Shown here in pieces: positions 10,929 to 20,310 of a DNA stretch of 64,000 nt (within the stretch, counting starts at the first letter, position 1; every line of letters begins with the position of its first letter). A model generated the notes under the pieces. It was not told the DNA's origin. It did no database searches and was given only the letters and a program-made list of their open reading frames with translations. A program made the translations under genes and the position numbers. The stretch is from NCBI GenBank assembly GCA_964035575.1, contig OZ037833.1, forward strand, positions 2,356,001 to 2,420,000, read 5' to 3'. The DNA is from Rhynchopus sp. YZ270_cl-10 (taxonomy: Eukaryota > Euglenozoa > Diplonemea > Diplonemida > Diplonemidae).

Positions 10929-11979
10929 ATGGGTCCCGCGCAAGGTAAAGAGTCGCGCGCAACGTATGACTCGCAGCGACGGAGGAGTGATAGGACGCCG
11001 CCCTCCGCTGAGGGGCAGCCGGCTATTCGGACGGAGGAGATCACGGCTACTGGGGGGGCGACACCGCCGGTGGACAAGCCTGTTGCTGCTGCTGCTTCGA
11101 CGGCACCTATTCCAGAGACAAAATCTCAAAATAAACGACAAACACCATCTGGCCTCAGCAGCATCAGCCTCCGCGCTGTTCAAGCAACCTGCAACAAAGG
11201 CGAAGGTGTCGCCACCGTTATCAAATGGCCCAACAACAAACCCGGCAAGGTCTCCGTCGAGGGCACCTTCACAAACTGGAACAAAGGGATAATAGAGCTT
11301 CAACGCAGCGACAGTGAATACATCTCCTTGGTCTATTTGCAGCCGGGGGTGCACGCATTTCGCTACGTCGTTGACGGGATGGAAGCCATCGACGAAGGAC
11401 AACCCAAGATCGAACATGAAAAGGGCCTCTTCAACACTATCACCATCCCCGAAGCGGGAGGGACCATCATGGTGAGTGATGAGGAATCGCCTGCAGGGTT
11501 TGCGTCAGGGACAGGGCCCAAGGTGTACTCCTCAGCGGACCCTATAGAACGCGAGAAGTACTCACAGACGCGCTGGCAGTTCGAAGAAACCCGCAAGCTG
11601 CCGCCCCTCTTCCCCCCTCACCTCCGCTTCACCCCTCTCACCTCCATGCCTCCCTCGGAGGGGCGCCCCACACAAGAGCGCGTCCTCCCCACACCCTACC
11701 ACGTCACAATCAACCATATGTACTTCCAAGCACGCGAAGATTACAACGTCATCGGTGCAACCTACCGCCACGGAGAAAAGTACGCGACTGTCGTATACTA
11801 TAGGTCCCAAGAAGTATGTTGGCGTATTTTTATGATGTCAAATGCTAAGGTTTGTATTTTTCAACATACTAATAAAAAAACAGGAAAGCGAGAAGGATGC
11901 GTTGAGAGGACATGCTGACCCCACCCTCGGAGTTTCTGAGCGACAGTTTATTGGTACCTCACGGGAACAGGATTACTAG
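10929..11979 (+). CDS. AMP-activated protein kinase beta subunit
   Basis: Two exons, 10929-11813 and 11884-11979, with a 70-bp intron (GTATGTT donor, TACTAAT branch point, ACAG acceptor); product 326 residues. An AMPK beta-type glycogen-binding module (CBM48) spans about 94-175 (EGTFTNWNKG, then VHAFRYVVDG) and a C-terminal AMPKBI domain about 205-295 (LPTPYHVTINHMYFQ, GEKYATVVYYRS). The beta subunit scaffolds alpha and gamma in the cellular energy sensor. An upstream in-frame extension lacks domain character, so the MGPAQGKESR start is preferred; Gly2 is present but Pro3 argues against strong N-myristoylation. The motif VDGQW of animal subunits reads VDGME here, so the second carbohydrate-contacting Trp is missing. 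A 31-residue tail follows the intron and is not family-typical. Confidence 0.9.
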
Positions 11980-12285
11980 AGGCATCAAAAAAAAGGGGGT
12001 TGCACATAGCTGAGCCTCCTCTTACGCCTCTGCGAGCTGCACGACAAGAAGCATGCAACGCCATACTTTTATTGACTGTTTTCCCCCTCTGGATAGCGAA
12101 GACGTCTCCAAACCAACAAATAAAGTAAACAATTTCATTATGGCAACATAATACAGAACCTGTCTGACAGATTGTCAATAATAGCAACAAAAAAAAAGCG
12201 GACAGACCACCACGCTCGGCAATTGTCGAGACCAGTAAATACCCACCACAGGGAACAGATGCGGGTTTTTTTTGTTGTCTTTTCA

Positions 12286-12317
12286 GTGACTAAGCAAAAC
12301 GAGAGGCTTAGGATCAT
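12286..12317 (+). repeat. ACGAGAG-loop hairpin, CTAAGC-stem type
   Basis: GTGA, then CTAAGC/GCTTAG around AAA plus ACGAGAG, then bulge GA and TCAT. It follows a T tract ending in CAG. Confidence 0.55.
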
Positions 12318-12673
12318 TGCCTAGCTTTCTCCGTTTAGTTCTCTGTGGTCTTTTTAACCTTCATGCATGCCTCCCCCACGCTATCCACAGATCTGTTTTT
12401 TCACGTCAGCTGCTTTGTTCCAGCCGATTCATCTCTTTCTCGAACTACTTCTCCCCCTTTTTTCTTTTTGCCCTCGGGTTGGAGCCTCCAGGAGAAAACC
12501 TAGGGCCTACATTCAAATCCATTCCAAGATCTGTGCACAACGAGACATTTATCCTAAGCGTGAGGGGTTTAGGGTTGTCAGCTTTTTCTCTTTTTTTAAA
12601 TCTCTGTTCATTATAAAACAGAGCGGGGAAGAGGCCATCCGATACATTACGTCTGTGTTTTTCTTTTTTATTT

Positions 12674-12702
12674 GATGTGTGCACGAGATGCAGATTCATC
12701 TT
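12674..12702 (+). repeat. ACGAGAG-loop hairpin, TGTGC-stem type
   Basis: Outer stem GATG/CATC, partial inner TGC/GCA, loop containing ACGAGA, bulge TT, then CTTTCAG. The GTCC..GAGG module follows about 20 bases on. Confidence 0.5.
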
Positions 12703-13170
12703 TCAGCTTTTTTTATTGCCCGTTCGCTAGGTCCAGCGAGGTGTTTGCAATTTCAGCTTCTCTTTTCTCGCAATTTGACCAAAGAGAACGCGGGAGGAGG
12801 GGAGTGACAAGAGTCTGGTGTTTGGGGTGCGCAGGTACGTTTTCGAAGGTCTTTTTGCGTTTGTAACATTGTGGGGAGGGGGTATCGGTGCGCACTCCAT
12901 GAAGTGCGGGTTTGCTTCTTGGTCTTTGGGGGGTCTTGTTGTAGTGTTGTGTGTTTTTTGTGCCATACGAAAGAAACAATAGTAGAAACCAAAAAAAAAA
13001 ACCGTCACTCCACTTCCCGCAACTTCCCCTGGCCTCCCCTCCTTCGAGTGTGCATGACCCTCAGCACCCCACTGTGAGGCATCTGCACCATGCCCAGACC
13101 AAGACCAGACCCCACCGAACCACCAACACACACCCTATTGCAGACACCTCGTTCACTCTACATTTACACA

Positions 13171-13941
13171 ATGCCGCTTTTGCAGAAGGGACTCGTGTTG
13201 GCGTCGCTTGTGGCCCTCTCCCATGCCGAGGATATTCCTCGGGTGATCCTGACGCGTGGTCCGTCGATGGACGCAGTCTCTGCGTCCCTCCCAATCCACC
13301 TGGAGTTCCTGTCCTCAGCAGGCAACCCTGCCTGGCCAGACATCAGCGCACCGACAGTCGTGCCCGGTGCACGTCTGCAGGACCCACCAGCACACCTGCG
13401 CCTGCTCCCAACAACGCTGTCGAACTGGGACCTTGCTGTCGGGACGGAGGTGACGTACTCGTGCCCGAACGAGCCTTCCCTGATTGATGTGTGCGACGCA
13501 TGGGTGTTCTTCTACGCATGCCCGCAGAGCTGTGTGCGCACGTACCAGGGTGGCCTCCCAGGACTGCTCGCAGTGACCCCAGGATGGGAGAGGACGCAGT
13601 GCGCACCACGCTTCACAACTGGCGCACCCGGCACCTCGTTCGTGCACCCGATGGGAAGCTTCAGGAAGCAGCTTGCACCAGGAACATCGACGACGTTCAC
13701 ACTCCCTGCCAACGCAGAGTTTGTTGCCTTTGGTATTGACAAGGACGGTGTGGACTGCACGCAGCACCTCACTGTTGGTGCATGCCCTGTTGCGGGAGGA
13801 CGCTGCACGTGGGACGGATCCTCTTGCAAGAACAACAACTGCCAGGGCAGGTACGGCCCACCACCGCCGTGCACTGAGTGCCCATGGGAGGGCCTTGTGT
13901 CGCGCCCTCCGTCCGACGGTCCCTTCACCGGCTCGCCCTAA
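13171..13941 (+). CDS. Secreted Cys-rich protein of unknown function
   Basis: A single exon of 256 residues. The start at 13171 (MPLLQKGLVLASLVALSHAED) gives a clean signal peptide; the upstream in-frame ATG at 13090 would add a Pro-rich stretch that hides it. The mature part has spaced cysteines (SCPNEPSLIDVCDAW, FYACPQSC, and a C-terminal cluster around CPVAGGRCTWDGSSCKNNNC and CTECPW) suggesting an extracellular disulfide-bonded fold. No membrane helix or GPI-like tail is seen. I recognise no family. Coding GC is high and the next gene downstream is also secretory. Confidence 0.7.
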   Translation: MPLLQKGLVLASLVALSHAEDIPRVILTRGPSMDAVSASLPIHLEFLSSAGNPAWPDISAPTVVPGARLQDPPAHLRLLPTTLSNWDLAVGTEVTYSCPNEPSLIDVCDAWVFFYACPQSCVRTYQGGLPGLLAVTPGWERTQCAPRFTTGAPGTSFVHPMGSFRKQLAPGTSTTFTLPANAEFVAFGIDKDGVDCTQHLTVGACPVAGGRCTWDGSSCKNNNCQGRYGPPPPCTECPWEGLVSRPPSDGPFTGSP

Positions 13942-15268
13942 ACGTCCTCTTGACAAAGAGGAGCACAGTGCAGCACATCGCAAGACATGCGGTGGGCACC
14001 TTGCAACTTATAAACGCACAGCAAACAACACATACCACAAGTTAATACAACACCTTCCTTTCTCTATGACACGACATCCCTATTTACGATCTCTGCCTAT
14101 GGACACATAGAGTAGAGATCCCTGGGACACACTTTTCTTTCTTTTCGCCCATGGCTGCAGCAACAGCACATTCCTTTCATCGATATTTTGATGACTTCAC
14201 AGCTTTCTTTCCCTTTTTCTTGTCTTTTACCGACCGATGTGTTCTCTTCGTAGGTGCGTTTACCGCACATGGTAGGAAACGAACACAACACGGTTTTGCT
14301 GCTTGTGTTTGTTTTTGCTTGGGTATTTATACCTGAGTGTCAAATGACTTTTTGCAAAAGAAAAACAAAACATAGGTCCTTCATTTTCTTTTGAGGTTTC
14401 AAACCAACCCTCCATCCCACCCAACCCAAACCCATCTCATCACATATTCCCGATTTCGTGTATCTTACTCTACACTTTTGCACATATAGCGCTCTTGCAA
14501 ATTGGTGCATCCCAGCATCCCACACACTTGTGAAGACACCACAGCAAGCGGGTTAATGGACGCGGCGTTCCTAAATGAATGCATGCGTTGGACGTACTCT
14601 CGCAAGATCTGCACCTCTTGTAGTATAGTCTTGAGCACCGCCTCTCCACGCAATGTACAACACTCGTCACGCTCTCCAACCCCCTCACCTGCTTGCGCGA
14701 AAGACCAAGCCCCAGACCTGTCTTCTTTTTGTGCAGCTTGTTGAGCAGGACCATGTGAGCTTGGGTGCCTTGGTGCGGTCCGACATTGGGTTTTACATCA
14801 ACGATTAGAAGTCTGCCTCTGAGCAGTCGTGTTCATATGAACGGTTCACTTTCTTATTCTGCAGTGCTCGTGTTTCTCGCAGGCTTCTGGTTGCCTGACG
14901 AGTGTCAAAAGCCTCGCTAGATTAGTTGCAAATGACCGATCATATCATCAATGTTCCTGACTCATCGTCTCTTCGGCGTCTCGACAATCTGTTGCTGTTG
15001 TCACCTCACCTCCAGCTCCAACTCCCCATGCTGAGTACTCTGAAAAATATGCAAATGATTATCATGATGGGGCACCACGAGGCTAGCCAGAACCCTCTCC
15101 TTCACAAGGCTAGCCCTCTTACAGACAGGTGTAATGAGTTCCTGTGCCCTCGTGTTACATGATTTTGTTCAGTAACCGTGGAGGACGTTTACGTCAACTT
15201 TGTTCATCAAAGAGAAGCTTTTTTGACACAATTCACACTTCACTCACCACATTGCAGAAGTGGGCAGT
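13942..15268. other. Intergenic region, no supported gene
   Basis: The stretch 14470-14830 is GC-richer and partly open on the minus strand, but no start, donor or family supports a gene. The region ends with TTCACACTTCACTCACC then ATTGCAG (15257), an acceptor-like site 11 bases before the next ATG. Confidence 0.5.
15234..15257 (+). promoter_or_regulatory. Candidate splice acceptor before first DOMON-b561 gene
   Basis: A pyrimidine/CA-rich stretch ending TTGCAG leaves an 11-base leader before the ATG at 15269. It resembles the acceptors of this gene's own introns (CACAG, ACACAG). Confidence 0.35.
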
Positions 15269-18260
15269 ATGACGATGCGGTTATGTATACTGTTGGGTGT
15301 GGTGTGTGTGGCTGCAGGGCAGTGTACTGTCTCCTCGATGGCAGGCTATCCATGCATGAAGACTGACGGCAGTGTAACGATCCACTACAAGCTGGCGGCA
15401 GACGAGGCGACAGCAGTCTTAGCCATTGAGGCAACCACCGCAGGCTACGCAGCCCTCGGTGTCGGCACCGGCATGGTAGGGTCGAAGATCGTTCTGGGCT
15501 ACGTCGGTACTGCAGCGTTCGTCAAAGCATACGCCGCTACAGACAAAAGCGGAGTCACAGAGGACGCATCCGCCACCTGGATGTCCAGCCCCGAGGTAAC
15601 AGAAGCAAACGGCAAGACAACAACAAGCTTCACCTGTGTGATTGCAGACGTGCCCGGCACCACAACAGCAATGTCCCTCGTGTGGTCCACATCACCGCAG
15701 GACGCAGTGGTAATGCACAGCGCCAAGTCAGCCTCGCCCGTCACAATAAACTTAAGCGAAGCAAAGGTAACGACACCCGCCCCAGCAACAGTGGCACCCC
15801 CCACCCCAGCGCCTGCGACAGCTCAGCCCGCGGTTGGAACAACAGTCGCACCCCCTACGCCTGCACCTGCGACAATAGCGCCAACTCTTGCGCCCACGAC
15901 AATAGCACCGACAGTCGCACCCCCCACAGCTGCACCAACGTCTGCTCCCGCCACAGCGGCACCGACAGTGGCACCTCCCACTATCGTGCCCACAACTGCA
16001 CCCACAAATGCCCCTACCGCAACGCCTTCTGGCTGTGCCAGTAGTACCCTAGAGATCACATCGGGTGTGACGTACGACTGCATGAAGGCAGTGGAGGGCT
16101 CAGTCGTGACGTTGCATTGGACAAAGCAGGCAAACGGGGCGCGCAAGTTCGCACTCACAAGCACCGCTGCTGGGTATATCGGGATAGCCTTTCCCACGGC
16201 GGAGGGCAAACTCGGGCAAATGGTATGCGACGCACAACAATGCAGACCCACAATTGATCTTTTTTGTTTCCCTGCCGAAAAAAGATACTATCCATACCCT
16301 CGCAGCACCTTGAAATGGAAACATTCCTCGATGCAGAAGTCATCCTCATGTCATCCATATTTTTTTATTATACCTACAAGCGTAGCTTAAAAGGAGGAAT
16401 AGTTCCTCCGATGTGGTCTCTAATCACCCTTCCAGCATTGAGCAATCAACGAAAAACCCCTTTTTTCCTTTTACCTATCGGAGTTACTATTTTTCATTTT
16501 CTTACCACACAGACACCAGCTGATGCACTTATCTACTCCGCTGCTGCATTGAAGTACGCCATCGTTGTCAAAGCGCCTTCGTTCAGTGTGAACCCAGACA
16601 CAACAGTGCTGAACGTATGCTAAGTAGCCCCCCCTACCACACCCATTCTTACCTCAACACAGACGATCACTGATGTGGCTGGGGCTGCTGTGAACGGTAT
16701 GAAGGTGCTGTCGTGGGTCGACACGGCTACTGTGGATGCTCTGGCCTTCAACTATGCGTACCACACATCTGATACGTTGGAGTACCACACAAAGAGAGGT
16801 TCTACTACAATTGCGCTGTCTCTCGACGCTACGGCCACAACGGCGCCAGCAACCACAGCGCCAACAGCAGCGCCAGTAACACCAACCCCCTCGTCGCAAT
16901 GCACGGCAAGCGACACAGCCATGCTCCCCAACATCATGTACGACTGCATGGTCCCGCTGGCCGGAACAAGCGAGGTCTTCCTGCACTGGTCCCTCCAAAG
17001 CAATGGTACCAGAAGGTTTGCCCTCAAGAGCAAGGCAGGCGGCTACATCGCCATTGCCTTCCCCGACACACCAGGGGCAATGGTATGTACCTGACACCCA
17101 CATTACAAAGCTATTTAGATATCAGAAAACTATGTTTTGCTGACCTTTTTCTCTCTGAAAAAAAGGGGATTTCTTTGGAACACAAAAACGGAACTATTTT
17201 GACACCCTCCAATCCCCCAACTCCAACTGCACAACCCAACAGACGCCTGCCAAAGCTCTCATCTACTCCTCTGCGGGGGCCTTGCAGTACTCACTTAACA
17301 GCAAATCAGATGTTGCGGTGGATGCGAATGCGTTGCCTGTATGTGATACATAATAATATTGCCTGCTACTCTCATTTTGTTCTTTACCCCCTCTTTTGTT
17401 TCTCTTCACAGAAGGTGACAGGGTTGGTCGGGTCGACTGTGGGTGGAGTGCGGATGTTTGCGTGGACTGACACAACGGGGACGACCACGTCGCGTGGTGG
17501 GGTGACTCTGCAGGCGGCGGCAGACGTTATGCAGTTCACTTATGCGTACCATTCCTCGAACTTTGCTGTGACGCAGCACACCAGCAAATACGCTGCCGCA
17601 GTGAACCTCAAAACAGCTACCTCAACTGCAGAGGCTGTGACCGACAACAAGGATAAGGTGCGTCTTCACGGTGCCTTCCAGCTTGCGGTGTGGGGGTACA
17701 TGGTTCCATTGGCAGTCATGGCAAAGCGATTTGGACCATTAGCCACGCAAGCCAAGGCCGGCCCCTACCCTGTACCCTTCGTCGTGCATGCCGTGATGAT
17801 GGGGATCGGGGTCATCCTCTGCATCTCCATGGTGATCCTCGCGTTGACCACTTTCGAGAGTGGCACCGAAGATGCGCACAAAGAGCTCGGCATCGTTGTC
17901 ATGTCCGCCTCGATCCTGCAGGTCCTCATGCAGGTAGCAAAGCCGCCCGCAGAAAGCCACTCCCGCTTCCACTTCAGAATTGTTCACGCTGGGTTGGGGA
18001 TGGTGACGCTGATTCTTGCGACGGTGACGGTGTTCACGGGGGCGTCCAACTATGACAGGATTTATGCTAACGATGAAGACTTTGGGAAGAACGTGAGAAT
18101 TGCAACAATCGTGCCGCTGGCTGTCTTCTTCCTTGCCTCCATAGGACTATCATTCCTCAAGGCGAAGACCGCCCAGGTACCAAGTTTCAGCGACAATCAC
18201 AAAGCTGAGCAACCGCTGAACGAAACTGAGTCAGAAATGGGACCGCAGTGGAATATGTGA
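15269..18260 (+). CDS. DOMON-cytochrome b561 transmembrane oxidoreductase (three DOMON domains)
   Basis: Five exons, 15269-16222, 16513-16614, 16663-17082, 17243-17338 and 17412-18260, all phase 0, with introns of 290, 48, 160 and 73 bp; 806 residues. Order: signal peptide (1-17), DOMON 1 (about 19-163), Pro/Thr/Ala stalk (168-254), DOMON 2 (256-405), short Thr/Pro linker, DOMON 3 (about 432-595), then a cytochrome b561 core. The four b561 haem histidines are visible at about 610, 650, 680 and 716, in the contexts LHGAFQLAVWG, PFVVHAVMM, DAHKELG and RIVHAGLG. This CYBDOM-type family moves electrons across membranes, usually from ascorbate to ferric or other acceptors. The short cytosolic tail is acidic. 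The start at 15269 was chosen because the in-frame codon at 15260 is GTG. Substrate is not determinable. Confidence 0.85.
16369..16493 (+). repeat. Dispersed repeat in intron 1 of first DOMON-b561 gene
   Basis: Begins TATACCTACAAGCGTAGCT and contains a hairpin GGAGGAA/TTCCTCC with loop TAG. A diverged copy at 47887-48015 keeps the order of words (CTACAACGCGTAGC, GGAGAAATAG, TTTACCTATCAGAGTTAC). Confidence 0.6.
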
Positions 18261-18643
18261 ACACCATCTCATCTATCCACCAAACGGCAAGGCCGCAATC
18301 CACATCTGTGTTAAAATGATAGAGGCAAGTTGACTGTCTCAACGAGCATTGTGTTCATCTCAGGAAGTATCAGAAACAGCGAGCCGGGTCAACCTCGGGA
18401 ATACATCGCCTTCGTTTTTTGTTTTTTTGTTTTGTTTTGTTTTGTTTTTGTACAACAGTCGCCTTTCGCAAAAGAGTGTTGTTTGTGTAATATGTGTGAT
18501 CACTTTGCCGTGCCACTTTGCCAGGTTCTCTCTGTTGTTCACATACTAGATAGAAACGCAGGTTGATGGTATTCCCATCAACGTTGCTCCTTCCTTTATT
18601 CACTCTTCTCTGTAGCTTTTGAAGCAAAAAAAAAAAATAAATT

Positions 18644-18673
18644 AGACTACGCACAGCGAGGCTAAGGTTCATC
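18644..18673 (+). repeat. Degenerate CTAAG-type hairpin
   Basis: CTACGC..ACAGCGAG..GCTAAG then GT and TCATC, followed by CCAGCTTTTCTTTTG. The loop and 3' tail match the family but the stem is partly mismatched. Confidence 0.4.
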
Positions 18674-19784
18674 TTGCCAGCTTTTCTTTTGTTCTTTTTT
18701 TACATTTTCTGTTGTTGATTGCAGGGCACTGCTTTCATCCGGATGGCTGGCATCGTACGTGGGTCAGTCGGAGGTGCCTGTATCAATAACTACCAGTTTT
18801 CCTTTTCCTTTTTTTTTTTACAAAAAAAAAACAAAAAATCTGTTTCGTTTACAAAACGCTGTGTCACCGAGGACATCAGCCAGACCTCTACTGGCAGTAC
18901 TGTGATTTACCACACAATAGAAACTCGCTTGCGAAATTCACTTCCCTACGTGCGGAGAACACAACAACATCACCCAGAATGCGGACTAACCAAATTAACC
19001 ATTTTTTTTAAAAAACAATATTTCAGTTGTCAGTAATAAAAACGATTTGGAGACAGCGTTTTTGGGCAAAAACAAAACGGGAACCAAAATCGTGATTTGT
19101 AATTGTGTGTGTTGATTCACTTTGATTCATAAATGCCAACACCTATTGCAGTTCACACTTTTTTTTCACCTTTTTTGTTAACACCCGACCAGCGCACAAA
19201 CAAGGACCCGATCTTTTTAAATATGTTTGTAAATGAGAGTCTCTCTTATCAAGATTTCTTTTTTGTTTCTCCTGTACTGGGTCTGTTCTCTCTGTACTGT
19301 TTCTACTTTTCACCCTTTTATTCCTCTCCCCTTTCAAGTAGTTTATGTCTTTTTGACAAAATATGTGAAAGTCGGACTCTCTCTTTGTGTTAAAGTGAGA
19401 CTTTTTTATCGTACTTGTCACAGACCTTCGGACCTTTTGTACAGCCTTCACTGGGTTGACTAATACGTTCTGGTGTTCAGTTCCTCTGTTTGCTTCCCAA
19501 GCTCACACACGGCTTAGACTATCCTCCCATAGAAGGCCTGGTTCCAAACTCGGTGGTTTAACTTCAAAATAAAAAAGGTTACCTCTTCCCCAGTAACGTA
19601 TGTTCTGCTTCCGTTCTGAAGGGGTAACGGTATAGGGGGGTCCTATACTCAAAATGTGTTTGGCGTCTAAAAACGCCGCAGTGCCCCAAAAAAGGCGCCT
19701 TATTTGGACGACAAAATTCTTGGAGCACTGTGTGGCATTGGTAAGGATGCATCGTGCGATGATCGCCTAGCGCTTGGGGGTTTG

Positions 19785-19826
19785 GGTTTGGGGTTTGGGG
19801 TTTGGGGTTAGGGGTTAGGGGGTGAC
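19785..19826 (+). repeat. Interstitial telomere-like repeat
   Basis: Tandem units of GGGTTT, GGGGTTT and GGGGTTA, then GGGGG. Short and irregular; it may be a healed or random G-rich tract. Confidence 0.5.
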
Positions 19827-20181
19827 GACTGTGCTTTTGGTCACGGCTATACGAGCGTTCTACGCTGTAGGTGATATTGTAGACGTCTTCACGATGTGAT
19901 TGGGGTGTGCTTACCAGCACCGAGTGGGTATCTCAACGACGCCATGCTTCACGGCAACTCCTGTGGTCACCTGCTGCGGAACGTCTCACGCAACCCGCGA
20001 GGTGCTGCGATGGCTCGGTCTCAGGGTGTCTGGGTTCCACGTTGTGGTTGGTTGGGTGGGTTGGGTGGTGGGGGTGGCGGGTCGCCAAGCGTTGTCGCCT
20101 GACACGTGGTTGTGGCTGAGACAACCAGTTCAGGGCTGTGAGGTAGTTCCTGATGTATGTGAGGTGGTTCGACACATCTGA

Positions 20182-20228
20182 CCTCTTGGTATTCGTTGGG
20201 GATGGGCAACCACCCTGATGTGGCAGCG
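20182..20228 (+). promoter_or_regulatory. 47-bp element shared by two gene upstream regions
   Basis: From CCTCTTGGTATTCGTTGG to GATGTGGCAGCG. It differs at one base from 30706-30752. Here it ends 82 bp before the ATG of the solute-binding receptor gene. Confidence 0.6.
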
Positions 20229-20264
20229 TTGGTCCGGCACACTCACTCAACAATACAGGTCTTC

Positions 20265-20295
20265 AGTTACACCTTTTTCCCCACTCCAATAACAG
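20265..20295 (+). promoter_or_regulatory. Candidate splice acceptor before receptor gene
   Basis: ACACCTTTTTCCCCACTCC, an AATAACAG end, then further CAG triplets up to the ATG at 20311. Confidence 0.35.
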
Positions 20296-20310
20296 CAGCA
20301 GTCCAGCCAG

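Larger units (their letters stand above)
11980..13170. other. Intergenic region with hairpin modules
   Basis: No gene. CTAAGC-type hairpins lie at 12286-12317 and, degenerate, at about 12554-12577. A TGTGC-type copy at 12674 is followed by a GTCC..GAGGTGTTTGCA module near 12730-12757. The rest is T-rich spacer. Confidence 0.6.
18261..20310. other. Intergenic region with hairpin module, telomere-like tract and GC-rich block
   Basis: A CTAAG-type hairpin lies at 18644 with a long pyrimidine tract ending GCAG near 18724. A G-rich telomere-like tract is at 19785-19826. The block 19890-20180 is GC-rich and open in several frames on both strands, including a 93-codon + frame, but no frame is clearly coding. 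A 47-bp element shared with the second DOMON-b561 gene is at 20182-20228. Confidence 0.5.

Noticed and set aside
14465-14900. Possible minus-strand exons (segments such as VDVKPNVGPHQGTQAHMVLL and LKTILQEVQILREYVQ)
   Set aside because: The frames look somewhat coding but are short, in different frames, without GTATG donors or a start, and opposite to all other genes. It could be an old pseudogene; transcript data would settle it.
19890-20180. 93-codon + frame in a GC-rich block
   Set aside because: Several frames on both strands are open here and the composition is G-rich and repetitive (GGTGGGTTGGGTGG); no frame stands out.
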